A stretch of DNA of 64,000 nucleotides from an uncultured Parvularculaceae bacterium. GTDB lineage: Bacteria; Pseudomonadota; Alphaproteobacteria; Caulobacterales; Parvularculaceae. The notes beneath the pieces are model-generated. The model did not search any database. It worked only from the letters and a program-made list of their open reading frames with translations, and was not told where the DNA came from. This document shows positions 50,428-58,284 of the stretch, piece after piece. Every line of letters starts with the position of its first letter. The first letter of the stretch is position 1. The stretch spans positions 1 to 64,000 of the forward strand of contig CAMYLZ010000029.1 of NCBI GenBank assembly GCA_947259375.1. The letters run 5' to 3'. Position numbers and translations under genes: made by a program.

Positions 50428-52644
50428 ATGAGCTACAAAACACTCACTGTTGAGACAGACAGCGACGGCATCTCCCTCGTCACGATCGATCTTCCCGGTA
50501 AGTCCATGAATGTCTGGGATGCCGACCTGATCGCCGACTTCGCCAAATGGGTCGATGAATTCGTCGGTGATGACGCCGTCAAAGGCGCGGTCATCACCTC
50601 GGGCAAAAAGTCAGGCTTTCTTGCAGGCGCCGACCTTAACATGCTGGGCGGCGGCGGCCCCGGTGAGAATAAGGGCGGCGTTCCGTCAACGCCCGCTGAC
50701 CAATTCGAAGCGGCGTTCGGTCTCAACAAGATGCTGCGCAAACTGGAGACCGGCGGCCAATCGGCGAAAGACCTCAAAAAGGGAACTGCGCATGCGAAAC
50801 CGGTCGCCGCTGCGGTGAACGGCCTCGCGCTTGGCGGCGGGCTCGAGCTTGTGCTCGCCTGCCATCACCGCGTTGTCGCTGATAATCCTAAAATCCAGCT
50901 CGGCGTGCCTGAGGTGCAGGTCGGCCTTCTTCCTGGCGGCGGCGGCACGCAGCGCCTGCCGCGTCTTGCCGGGCTGCAAAATGCGGCCATGCTGGCGACG
51001 CAGGGAAAACCGATCGATCCGAATACGGCGAAAGCGCAAGGGATCATTCAGGATGTGGTCCCGGCCGGTGATGTTGTCGCCAAGGCCAAGGAATGGGTGA
51101 AGGCCAATCCGAAGGCGGTACAGCCCTGGGACAAGAAAGGTTTCAAGTTCCCCGGCGGCGGTGGAGCCATGGATCCGCGCAGCGTGCAGTTCTTCATGGC
51201 GGCGAACGCCATGGCGCAACGCGAGACCAACCACAATTATCCGGCGGTGCAGTACATTCTGTCCTGCATGTATGAAGGATCGATCGTGCCTATCGACACG
51301 GCGATCCGCATCGAGTCGAAATATTTCGTCAAGCTGCTGACCAGCCCGCAAACACGCAACATGATCCGCACCTTGTTCATCAACAAGCAATCGGCGGAGA
51401 AGGGCGAACAGCGTCCGAAAGGCGTTCCGGCCAGTGACATTAAAACCGTCGGCGTTCTTGGCGCCGGGCTTATGGGCGCGGGCATCACTCATGTGACCGT
51501 TAAAGGCGGCATGAATGTTGTCGTGCTGGATCGCGACCAGGAGGCCGCCGAAAAAGCGGTCGCTTATTCAAAGAAAATTCTCGACAAGCGCGTAGCGCGG
51601 GGCAAACTGACCAAGGAAGCGGCGGAAGAATTTCTCGCCAAAATCAAGCCAACCGCGGATTACAACGACCTGAAAGATGTTGACCTGATCATCGAGGCTG
51701 TTTTCGAAGACCCGGACGTCAAGGCAGACGTTATCAAGAAAACTGAAGCGGTCATTCGCCCTGATGTTATATTCGCGTCGAATACCTCGACTTTGCCAAT
51801 TACGGGACTGGCGCGTAATTCTGAGCGTCCGGATCAGTTCATCGGCATGCATTTTTTCTCGCCCGTCGAGAAAATGCCGTTGTTGGAAATTATTCCAGGT
51901 AAGGAAAGTGGCGATCGCGCCCTTGCGACCGCGCTCGACTATAACGCCAAAATCCGAAAGACCCCGATCGTCGTTAAAGACGTGCGTGGTTTCTACACCA
52001 ATCGTGTTGTGCCGCCTTATCTCAACGAGGCCATGATGATGGTCAAGGAAGGGGTAAAGCCTGCATTGATCGACAATGCGGCGAAAGGGCTGGGCATGCC
52101 GATCGGGCCGTTGGCCTTGACGGATGAAACCAAGCTTGATCTTGGGCTCATGCTTGTGCGTTCGACAAAGAAAGAACTTGGTGACGCCTATAAGCCGACA
52201 GGCGTTGAGGATCTGCTTGAAAAGATGGTGGAAGGTCTCGGGCGGGCCGGCCGCGTTTCCGGCGGTGGTTTTTATGAATATCCGGAAGGCGGGAAGAAAC
52301 ATATCTGGCCGGGGCTTTCCGAACATTTTCCGCTCGCGGATGAACAGCCTTCTCTTGAAGACGTCAAAGACCGCCTCTTATACGCTCAGCTTATTCCCGC
52401 GGCGCAGTGCTATGCCGAAGGGGTGATATCCGACCCGCAATCGGCGGACCTTGGCGCGATTTTCGGCTGGGGTTTCGCGCCCTGGACGGGCGGGCCCATG
52501 AGCCATATCGACACGATCGGCCTTGAGGCTTTTGTCAGAACCGCGGAGAGCCTTGCGCAGAAATATGGCGGTCGTTTCAATCCGCCGGAGGAATTCCGCG
52601 CGATGGCGAAAGGCGGCAAGACGCTTTATCCAAAAGCCGCCTAA
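50428..52644 (+). CDS. fadJ: Multifunctional fatty acid oxidation protein (enoyl-CoA hydratase / 3-hydroxyacyl-CoA dehydrogenase)
   Basis: The 738-residue protein joins an enoyl-CoA hydratase domain (1-200, with SGKKSGFLAGADLNML and NGLALGGGLELVLACH), an NAD-binding 3-hydroxyacyl-CoA dehydrogenase domain (from about residue 335, TVGVLGAGLMGAGIT, HFFSPVEKMPLLEIIPG) and duplicated C-terminal helical domains. It is the alpha-chain partner of the thiolase gene just upstream. The ATG at 50428 is chosen because it follows the thiolase stop; its ribosome site is weak. A 20-bp tandem duplication covers the stop codon. Confidence 0.95.
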   Translation: MSYKTLTVETDSDGISLVTIDLPGKSMNVWDADLIADFAKWVDEFVGDDAVKGAVITSGKKSGFLAGADLNMLGGGGPGENKGGVPSTPADQFEAAFGLNKMLRKLETGGQSAKDLKKGTAHAKPVAAAVNGLALGGGLELVLACHHRVVADNPKIQLGVPEVQVGLLPGGGGTQRLPRLAGLQNAAMLATQGKPIDPNTAKAQGIIQDVVPAGDVVAKAKEWVKANPKAVQPWDKKGFKFPGGGGAMDPRSVQFFMAANAMAQRETNHNYPAVQYILSCMYEGSIVPIDTAIRIESKYFVKLLTSPQTRNMIRTLFINKQSAEKGEQRPKGVPASDIKTVGVLGAGLMGAGITHVTVKGGMNVVVLDRDQEAAEKAVAYSKKILDKRVARGKLTKEAAEEFLAKIKPTADYNDLKDVDLIIEAVFEDPDVKADVIKKTEAVIRPDVIFASNTSTLPITGLARNSERPDQFIGMHFFSPVEKMPLLEIIPGKESGDRALATALDYNAKIRKTPIVVKDVRGFYTNRVVPPYLNEAMMMVKEGVKPALIDNAAKGLGMPIGPLALTDETKLDLGLMLVRSTKKELGDAYKPTGVEDLLEKMVEGLGRAGRVSGGGFYEYPEGGKKHIWPGLSEHFPLADEQPSLEDVKDRLLYAQLIPAAQCYAEGVISDPQSADLGAIFGWGFAPWTGGPMSHIDTIGLEAFVRTAESLAQKYGGRFNPPEEFRAMAKGGKTLYPKAA

Positions 52645-52680
52645 TCGGCTTGATGCCATCCTAATCGGCTTGATGCCATC
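52640..52680. repeat. 20-bp tandem duplication across the fadJ stop codon
   Basis: CTAATCGGCTTGATGCCATC occurs twice in a row with no difference (52641-52660 and 52661-52680). The first copy holds the fadJ stop TAA. It looks like a recent slippage or duplication event. Confidence 0.95.
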
Positions 52681-52693
52681 AGGAAAACTCGCT

Positions 52694-52718
52694 CCGGGCG
52701 GCGCATTGCGCCGCCCGG
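52694..52718 (+). terminator. Hairpin after the beta-oxidation operon
   Basis: A perfect 11-bp stem (CCGGGCGGCGC, loop ATT, GCGCCGCCCGG) lies 49 bases after fadJ and is followed by CATCGTTTT. The short T-run makes it a moderate intrinsic terminator. Confidence 0.65.
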
Positions 52719-52803
52719 CATCGTTTTGGGCCTTGCCGCAGCGCGAAAGCATTGATAGGAAGCCGCCCGAATCAGATTTTCCACATATTCAAGGACTGTA
52801 ACC

Positions 52804-53226
52804 ATGGCGCTCGAACGCACATTTTCCATCATCAAGCCGGACGCGACCCGCCGCAATCTGACGGGCAAAATCGTTGCAAAGCTCGAGGAAGGCGGCCTGC
52901 GCGTCGTTGCTTCCAAGCGCATTCACATGACCCGCGAGCAGGCTGAAGGATTTTACGCTGTCCACAAAGAGCGTCCGTTTTTCGGCGAACTGGTGGATTT
53001 CATGATTTCCGAGCCGGTGGTCGTGCAAGTGCTCGAAGGTGAGAACGCGATTGCGCGCAACCGCGAAATCATGGGCGCCACCAATCCAGCTGAAGCCGAC
53101 GCCGGCACGATCCGCGCCGAATTTGCAGAATCCATTGGCGAGAATTCCGTGCACGGTTCCGACGGTCCGGATACGGCCGCGCAGGAAATCGAGTTCTTCT
53201 TCAGCAAAGACGAAATCGTCGGCTAA
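52804..53226 (+). CDS. ndk: Nucleoside diphosphate kinase
   Basis: Ndk transfers gamma-phosphate between nucleoside triphosphates and diphosphates. The 140-residue protein is standard: [16 protein letters not shown] at the start, the [13 protein letters not shown] segment, the [18 protein letters not shown] loop and the phospho-His motif NSVHGSDG. A strong branched terminator follows. Confidence 0.98.
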   Translation: MALERTFSIIKPDATRRNLTGKIVAKLEEGGLRVVASKRIHMTREQAEGFYAVHKERPFFGELVDFMISEPVVVQVLEGENAIARNREIMGATNPAEADAGTIRAEFAESIGENSVHGSDGPDTAAQEIEFFFSKDEIVG

Positions 53227-53243
53227 CGCTGTCCGCTGTATTG

Positions 53244-53303
53244 AAACGCTGCTTCCCTTGTCCAATTGCGCTAAAAGCGCTGGGATAGCGGAGCAGCGTT
53301 TTT
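53244..53303 (+). terminator. Branched terminator after ndk
   Basis: AAACGCTGCT (53244-53253) pairs with AGCAGCGTTT (53292-53301), and an inner hairpin GCGCT-AAA-AGCGC lies at 53268-53281. T residues follow directly. The structure ends 3 bases before the start codon of the next gene, so it could also limit that gene's translation. Confidence 0.75.
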
Positions 53304-53306
53304 CTT

Positions 53307-53699
53307 ATGACCGGTAATGTCTTCGTCGACTCGCTTATTTCGCTTGGCGCCATCGGATTAATGGTTGCCCTCGCATGGGCCCTGTTCCGCGCCCCGGCGC
53401 AGCCAGTGACGGAGGCGAAAGCGCGAGAGCGCCTTGCATTCGATGAGCCGGATTTCTCTGTCGTAAGCTGGCTTTTTGATAAGGATGGGCGCGCGGCGCT
53501 CGCCGAAGGGGGCGGCGGCGAATTCGCCCTCGTATCGAGGCTTGGGGCGGATCTGGTGACGCGCCGTTTTTCCTCCGCGGGCGCGCGCGTTCGCGAAGAG
53601 GCTGGCGCGCTTGTCATCATGCCTGGCGATCCGGGCTCGCGGCCGGTCATGCTGATGTCATCGGCCGCTGCTGAGTGGGCTCGCAAATTCTCCTATTGA
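53307..53699 (+). CDS. Hypothetical single-pass membrane protein
   Basis: This is a 130-residue protein I cannot assign. Residues 5-28 form one membrane helix (DSLISLGAIGLMVALAWALF), and the remaining 100 residues are a soluble alpha/beta-like domain with FDEPDFSVVSWLFDKDG and VREEAGALVIMPGDPGSRP. The start codon sits right behind the ndk terminator, and the next gene follows after 6 bases. It is therefore probably co-transcribed with the fatty acid hydroxylase gene, perhaps as a partner in membrane lipid modification, though this is inferred only from position. Confidence 0.7.
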   Translation: MTGNVFVDSLISLGAIGLMVALAWALFRAPAQPVTEAKARERLAFDEPDFSVVSWLFDKDGRAALAEGGGGEFALVSRLGADLVTRRFSSAGARVREEAGALVIMPGDPGSRPVMLMSSAAAEWARKFSY

Positions 53700-53705
53700 C
53701 GTGGT

Positions 53706-54650
53706 ATGTGGGAAACCATGGAGTTTCCGGATATCATCGCTTACGCCGTTCCGGCATTTGCTCTTCTCGTTATTGTAGAAATCGTGGCGGCGCGGCTATT
53801 GAAACGCGGCCGTTATGAAGCGCGTGATTCTGCCGCCAGCCTGTTCATGGGATTCGGCAGCGAGATTGCGCCATTGCTTGGCGGCGGCGCGATCGTATTG
53901 GCGGCATTCACGGCGGCCTACGAATACCGGCTTTTCGAGATCCCGAACGCCTGGTGGGCGGTGACGCTTTGTTTCGTGCTGGATGATTTGCGCTATTACT
54001 GGTGGCACCGGATCAGCCATGAACGGCGGTGGTTCTGGGCGAGCCATGTGGTTCACCATTCATCCCAGCACTACAACCTGACTACGGCGCTACGCCAAAC
54101 CTGGACAGGGCAAATTCTTGGCGCCGTGCTGTTTAAAACACCTCTGGTATTTCTCGGGTTTCACCCCGCGATGGTGCTGTTTGTCGGGGCGCTCAATCTG
54201 CTTTACCAGTTTTGGATCCATACCGAGCTTATCAATCGCATGGGACCGTTTGAATGGGTCTTCAACACGCCGAGCCATCACCGCGTGCATCATGCGACCA
54301 ATCCCAAATATCTCGACGCCAATTACGCGGGCACATTGATCATCTGGGATCGAATGTTCGGCACGTTCGTTGAGGAAGACGCCAGGGAAAAGCCGCGTTT
54401 CGGTATTATCAAAAACCTTGGCACGTTCAATCCGCTGGTTATTTCGTTTCATGAATGGATTGGCATCGCCAAGGATCTGCTTTCAGCCAAGTCCCTCAAT
54501 GAAGCGTTGGGTTACATGTTTGGGCCGCCCGGATGGTCGCCTGACGGCTCGCGCCTGACCTCGGCCAAAATCAAGGAACGTTGGGTCAAGGTCCACGGTG
54601 AGCGCGCGGGCGATGCCGCGCAAGAGGGTGCAGTGCGGCCTGCCGAATAG
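53706..54650 (+). CDS. Sterol desaturase / fatty acid hydroxylase family protein
   Basis: This 314-residue integral membrane di-iron enzyme has several hydrophobic segments and the histidine boxes HRISH (101-105), HVVHH (114-118) and HRVHH (about 197-201), followed by a late WDRMFGTF. This is the fatty acid hydroxylase superfamily pattern. Members hydroxylate or desaturate sterols, carotenoids, fatty acids or sphingolipids; the substrate here is not known. A second ATG four codons later is an alternative start. Confidence 0.9.
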   Translation: MWETMEFPDIIAYAVPAFALLVIVEIVAARLLKRGRYEARDSAASLFMGFGSEIAPLLGGGAIVLAAFTAAYEYRLFEIPNAWWAVTLCFVLDDLRYYWWHRISHERRWFWASHVVHHSSQHYNLTTALRQTWTGQILGAVLFKTPLVFLGFHPAMVLFVGALNLLYQFWIHTELINRMGPFEWVFNTPSHHRVHHATNPKYLDANYAGTLIIWDRMFGTFVEEDAREKPRFGIIKNLGTFNPLVISFHEWIGIAKDLLSAKSLNEALGYMFGPPGWSPDGSRLTSAKIKERWVKVHGERAGDAAQEGAVRPAE

Positions 54651-54808
54651 GGCGCGCCAGGGCCGTTCATGCCCGCTGTGATTGCGTTTTCCTTTTTTTG
54701 GCCGCATTCGCCGCAATTTCGCCGCGCGCGTCGTGAGAAAATCATGAATTGATCGAAGATTGGCCCCGCTCTTCAAGCAATCTCAAGCTGTCAAATGAGG
54801 AGGGGGCG

Positions 54809-55342
54809 ATGCCCACAGCTATGTTCATGAGTACATTCACCGGCGCCATCGCAGCGGCTGGAGTCGCGTTTGCTTCGCTCACGGGTATCGACGCCGGCGG
54901 CGTGTATGATGATACGGCCATGACAAAGCTGACCAGCATTGAGGCGGGCGTCAACGCCGAGCATGTTTTTGCGCGCGCTGACCGGAACCACGATACGTTT
55001 CTTGATGTTGATGAATTTGCGGCTTTGACCGTCATCACGGCGGAGCTTGCGTATCTCAACGGATTCATCGCTGTTGAGAAAGGCGCGGAAGTTGGATCAA
55101 TTGCGCTGCCGCTCAACGCGCCAGCGGTCTTGTCTGCAAGCGAGCACACCCGCATAGACGCTGTTGCGCGTCACACATTTTACGCATTTGTCGGTGAAGA
55201 CGGAAAAATGCAGCATGGGGAATATATCGCCCTGCAACGGGCCGTTTTTTCTGCTTCGGATCTTAACGCTAATGGCGCCCTGACCCGTGCTGAGTTGTCG
55301 ATTTTCGCGCAACGGCAGGCTTTCCTGCGCCCCGAAGCCTAA
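54809..55342 (+). CDS. EF-hand domain protein, probably exported
   Basis: This 177-residue protein starts at the ATG at 54809, with GGAGGGGG just upstream. A hydrophobic stretch near the N-terminus (FTGAIAAAGVAFASLTG) may serve as a signal. A canonical EF-hand loop DRNHDTFLDVDEF is at about 54-66. A second, weaker loop DLNANGALTRAE is near residue 155. It probably binds calcium; a function cannot be named. It is followed by a terminator and faces the pspF gene. Confidence 0.75.
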   Translation: MPTAMFMSTFTGAIAAAGVAFASLTGIDAGGVYDDTAMTKLTSIEAGVNAEHVFARADRNHDTFLDVDEFAALTVITAELAYLNGFIAVEKGAEVGSIALPLNAPAVLSASEHTRIDAVARHTFYAFVGEDGKMQHGEYIALQRAVFSASDLNANGALTRAELSIFAQRQAFLRPEA

Positions 55343-55360
55343 GCTGTTGCGCTCAAAGGC

Positions 55361-55415
55361 GGCCGCCGCCAACGCCCCATGCAATCCGGCGGCGGCCCGT
55401 CATCTCTCTTTTTTT
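55361..55415 (+). terminator. Terminator after the EF-hand gene
   Basis: GGCCGCCGCC (55361-55370) pairs with GGCGGCGGCC (55388-55397) around a 17-base loop. CTCTCTTTTTTT follows. It lies between the convergent EF-hand and pspF genes. Confidence 0.75.
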
Positions 55416-55420
55416 GATTC

Positions 55421-56440
55421 CTAAAGGTCGTGCTTTTTCACAATCCCGCGGATCTGATCGTAGGTCAGGCAAAGGGCGTCAGCGGTGCGTTTTTGATTGT
55501 CGCCATTACGGGCGAGCGCATCTTTGACAATCGCTTTTTCAAGTTCGCTGAGATAGGCCTTTAGATCGATGCCGTCTTTGTAGCTCTTTTGCGTGCTGAC
55601 TTGCGGCGCCGCCGGCGTGGTGCGTCGGCCAGTTTTCGCGAGCGAGGCGTCAGGCGCGAAACAACCGAACGCGCGTTCGAACGGATCGATGACAATCTTG
55701 TGGATGCGGCCCTCGCTATCGCTCTCGCCCCAATGGAAGGCGGCGCGTTCCGCAACGCTTTTCAATTCACGGACATTGCCCGGCCAGTCATGGGCATTCA
55801 AGGCGAGGGTGGCTTCGGGAGAAAAGCCGGGAAATTTGAGCCCCATTTCGGCGGTGGCGAGCGACGCAAAATGCGAAGCAAGGATTATCGTATCCTCATC
55901 ACGATTCCGCAGCGGCGGCAGTGCGATCACGTCAACGGCGATCCGCTCTAACAGCTCGGGGCTGAAAACCCCGTCATGGGCGAGGCGTCGCAAATCCTGG
56001 CTGGATGCGGCGATGATCCTAACATCCGCTGTTCGGGGGGCTTCCGCGCCCAATTGCTCAAACTCGCCATGCTCCAGAACCTTTAACAGGCGTTCTTGAA
56101 GCGCGCGCGGCGCCGCAGAGATTTCATCGAGTAAGAGCGTTCCCTCATGGGCGCGTTCAATCCGGCCCGGAATGCGGCGCGACCCGCCGGCGCCGTGTCC
56201 GAACAGCTCGTGTTCCAAAGAGGCCGCATCCCAGGCGGCGCAGTTCAGTTTGATGAACGGCCCTTCCCAACGGGGCGACAGGAAGTGGATGCGGTTTGCA
56301 AGCAATTCTTTCCCGGCACCGCGCTCGCCAGCGATCAACACGGCGCCATCGATCATGGCGATTTGCGATACGTGCTCGAGCGCATCGAGAAAAATACGAG
56401 ACTGCCCGAGTAGGTCAGGTGAGGGTTGCGGTGTGCTCAT
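55421..56440 (-). CDS. pspF: PspF-like AAA+ activator of the phage-shock operon, GAFTGA loop missing
   Basis: This 339-residue bacterial enhancer-binding protein has no N-terminal sensor domain, as in PspF. Walker A (GERGAGKE), Walker B (GTLLLDEIS), the Arg finger region ELLERIAVD and the Fis-type helix-turn-helix NQKRTADALCLTYDQIRGIVKKH are present. The sequence expected to hold the sigma54-contacting loop, ELFGHEAGAFTGA..PGRFERA in PspF, reads ELFGHGAGGSRRIPGRIERA. GAFTGA is gone and the loop is four residues shorter. The gene is divergent from pspA. Binding by PspA would be expected to inhibit it. Confidence 0.88.
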   Translation of the reverse strand: MSTPQPSPDLLGQSRIFLDALEHVSQIAMIDGAVLIAGERGAGKELLANRIHFLSPRWEGPFIKLNCAAWDAASLEHELFGHGAGGSRRIPGRIERAHEGTLLLDEISAAPRALQERLLKVLEHGEFEQLGAEAPRTADVRIIAASSQDLRRLAHDGVFSPELLERIAVDVIALPPLRNRDEDTIILASHFASLATAEMGLKFPGFSPEATLALNAHDWPGNVRELKSVAERAAFHWGESDSEGRIHKIVIDPFERAFGCFAPDASLAKTGRRTTPAAPQVSTQKSYKDGIDLKAYLSELEKAIVKDALARNGDNQKRTADALCLTYDQIRGIVKKHDL

Positions 56441-56451
56441 GGGTTAGCATT

Positions 56452-56467
56452 ACCATAGAAAAATGGT
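56452..56467. promoter_or_regulatory. Inverted repeat, candidate PspF binding site
   Basis: ACCAT and ATGGT are separated by AGAAAA. The repeat lies 12 bases upstream of the pspF start and about 33 bases upstream of the -24 element of the psp promoter. That position would allow both activation of the operon and self-repression of pspF, as described for E. coli PspF. Confidence 0.5.
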
Positions 56468-56499
56468 GAAAAAGACCATAAAAATAGGAAAAGAGGCCA

Positions 56500-56514
56500 T
56501 GGCCGATTAGTTGC
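56500..56514 (+). promoter_or_regulatory. Sigma54 -24/-12 promoter of the psp operon
   Basis: TGGCCGATTAGTTGC keeps GG and GC exactly 10 bases apart and matches TGGC and TTGC of the consensus. It points at the psp genes, with a leader of about 118 bases to the first small gene. Confidence 0.7.
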
Positions 56515-56643
56515 CTACCTCGCAAAAATAAAAATATTGAGTAGTTTCAATGCCCTACAAAATTCGATCGCGGCAATGGGTTTTTTGACCTACTGAATCC
56601 GGGACGGGAAAAACAACCACCCGCACCGAAAAGGAGAAACCCG

Positions 56644-56769
56644 ATGAGCCGCTACCGAAGTGATGATCGATATTGGGACCAACGCCTCAATCGAGCGTTC
56701 CGCAGCCGGCACGGCTTTGCCTGGGGCGCATTTTTCATCGGCTTCATTCTTGGCGGCATCATATTTTAG
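56644..56769 (+). CDS. 41-residue membrane protein leading the psp operon
   Basis: This short gene has a strong ribosome site (AAGGAGAAA) and encodes a basic N-terminal part rich in Arg, Tyr and Asp (MSRYRSDDRYWDQRLNRAF), followed by one C-terminal membrane helix (GAFFIGFILGGIIF). The stop codon overlaps the AGGAG that serves pspA. I know no named family for it. It is the first gene behind the sigma54-type promoter and may be a sensor or PspA-docking protein in place of part of PspB/PspC function. Confidence 0.7.
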   Translation: MSRYRSDDRYWDQRLNRAFRSRHGFAWGAFFIGFILGGIIF

Positions 56770-56780
56770 GAGCGCGTAAC

Positions 56781-57464
56781 ATGGGCGTTTTTTCGAGACT
56801 GAGCGACATAATCAATTCCAATATCAACTCCATGCTGGACAAGGCGGAAGACCCGGAGAAGGTCGTGCGCCTGATTATTCAGGAAATGGAAGACACGCTG
56901 GTGGAGGTGCGCTCCAACGCAGCGCGGGCGCTGGCCGATCGTAAAGAAGTGAACCGCAAAAAAGCCGAGTTTGCTTCGCGCGCCGGAGAATGGGAATCCA
57001 AAGCCGAACTCGCCATTGCGAAAGGGCGCGAGGATTTGGCGCGCGGTGCAGTCGCGGCCAAACGCAAAGCCGAAGAGATGATTGGGCTTTTGGATCAGGA
57101 ACTACAAGCCATCGGCGAGACTGTCGAGAAAACTAATGACGACCTCTCACGGCTGCAGGCAAAGCTGAAGGAGGCGCGCGCCAAGCAGCGTTCCCTGGAA
57201 ATTCGCCGCCACGCGGCTTCGGACAGTGTTCGGATCAGCCGCCAAGTTAATGACGGCCGGATAGAAGAGGCGCTAGCGCGTTTCGACCGTTATGAGCGCC
57301 GAATCGACGAACTTGAGGCGGAAGCCGAAAGCTGGGCGCTTGGCAGGCCGCGTACGCTTGAGGACGAATTTGCCGAGCTAGAGGCCGAGGATGCGGTCAA
57401 CGCCGAGCTGGAAGACTTGAAAAGACGGGTCGCAAACCGCACTTCGACAGGTGGGCAAGGTTAA
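56781..57464 (+). CDS. pspA: Phage shock protein A
   Basis: PspA is an ESCRT-III-like peripheral membrane protein that supports stressed membranes and inhibits PspF. The 227-residue protein is almost all helix: an amphipathic N-terminus MGVFSRLSDIINSNINSML, then PEKVVRLIIQEMEDTLVEVR and long coiled coils to about residue 200. AGGAG at 56768-56772 precedes the ATG. The C-terminal end (TSTGGQG) is flexible. Confidence 0.96.
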   Translation: MGVFSRLSDIINSNINSMLDKAEDPEKVVRLIIQEMEDTLVEVRSNAARALADRKEVNRKKAEFASRAGEWESKAELAIAKGREDLARGAVAAKRKAEEMIGLLDQELQAIGETVEKTNDDLSRLQAKLKEARAKQRSLEIRRHAASDSVRISRQVNDGRIEEALARFDRYERRIDELEAEAESWALGRPRTLEDEFAELEAEDAVNAELEDLKRRVANRTSTGGQG

Positions 57465-57488
57465 AATCAGGGTAAGGGGCACGAAATA

Positions 57489-57734
57489 ATGTCTGAAGGA
57501 GCTTTCATCGTCGCGGTCGTTGCGCTGGTTTTCATCGCGTTTCCGGCGACGATTATGCATTATTTGACGGAGTGGCGGAAAACCAAATCGCTTTCCACCG
57601 ATGATGAGCGGCTGGTCGATGATCTCTGGAAGACCGCCCAACGTCTAGAGCGCAGAGTCGACGCCCTTGAAACGATCTTGGACAAGGAAGCGCCGGACTG
57701 GCGCCGCGACTATCCGGAGCGGCCCCATGCCTGA
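57489..57734 (+). CDS. pspB: Phage shock protein B
   Basis: The 81-residue protein has one N-terminal membrane helix (FIVAVVALVFIAFPATIMHYL) and a cytoplasmic coiled coil with the TDDERLVDDLWKTAQRLERRVDALETIL pattern of PspB. PspB with PspC senses envelope stress and removes PspA from PspF. It overlaps pspC by 8 bases. Confidence 0.93.
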   Translation: MSEGAFIVAVVALVFIAFPATIMHYLTEWRKTKSLSTDDERLVDDLWKTAQRLERRVDALETILDKEAPDWRRDYPERPHA

Positions 57735-58203
57735 GCGTCATCACCACCATCATCATTACCACCATCACTGGCGCGATCGCGATGGATACGCCCATCGCGC
57801 CGGGCGGCCGGGGCCAGGGCCTAATTTCCATCGGCTGCGCCGGGATACACGGCACGGCAAAATCGCGGGCGTGTGCGCAGGGTTATCCAATTATTTCGGC
57901 TGGAGCGTGAAATGGGTTCGCGTTCTGTCGGTCTTGCTGACGGTTTTCTTTTTTCCACTGCCCCTATTTGCCTATCTTGCTGCGGCGGTGCTGATCAAGC
58001 CGGATGATGCGCGCGAACATTTCGCAGATGATGAATCTGAGCAATTTTGGCGCAAATTCTCTATGCGTCCAAAGGCGACTTTCTCAGAATTGAAACATCG
58101 CTTCCGGGCGCTTGATGCGCGGATCGCAGATCTTGAGCACGCGGTGACGTCCGATGAGTACGGACTAAGAAAGGCGTTTCGTGATCTCGAACGGGGCGTT
58201 TAA
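57727..58203 (+). CDS. pspC: Phage shock protein C with natural poly-His N-terminus
   Basis: The 158-residue protein begins MPERHHHHHHYHHHWRDRDG, nine His in ten positions (5-14). The PspC domain follows at about residues 38-95: RRDTRHGKIAGVCAGLSNYF and VRVLSVLLTVFFFPLPLFAY, ending in a membrane segment. A C-terminal heptad-rich region (about 118-155) is extra compared with short PspC proteins. The ATG overlaps the end of pspB. The His stretch could bind metal ions at the cytoplasmic face. Confidence 0.92.
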   Translation: MPERHHHHHHYHHHWRDRDGYAHRAGRPGPGPNFHRLRRDTRHGKIAGVCAGLSNYFGWSVKWVRVLSVLLTVFFFPLPLFAYLAAAVLIKPDDAREHFADDESEQFWRKFSMRPKATFSELKHRFRALDARIADLEHAVTSDEYGLRKAFRDLERGV

Positions 58204-58242
58204 ATCCAGGTTGATCTGAACGTAATTCAAGACGTGTTTGTT

Positions 58243-58273
58243 TTGCGCAAGTAAGTTGAATTGTGTTGCGCAA
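58243..58273 (+). promoter_or_regulatory. Two TTGCGCAA palindromes upstream of the small membrane gene
   Basis: The self-complementary octamer TTGCGCAA occurs at 58243-58250 and 58266-58273, 23 bases apart, i.e. about two helical turns. It lies between the pspC stop and a small membrane gene. It could be the operator of a dimeric regulator; no regulator is known to me for it. Confidence 0.45.
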
Positions 58274-58284
58274 GGGAGGGTGCA

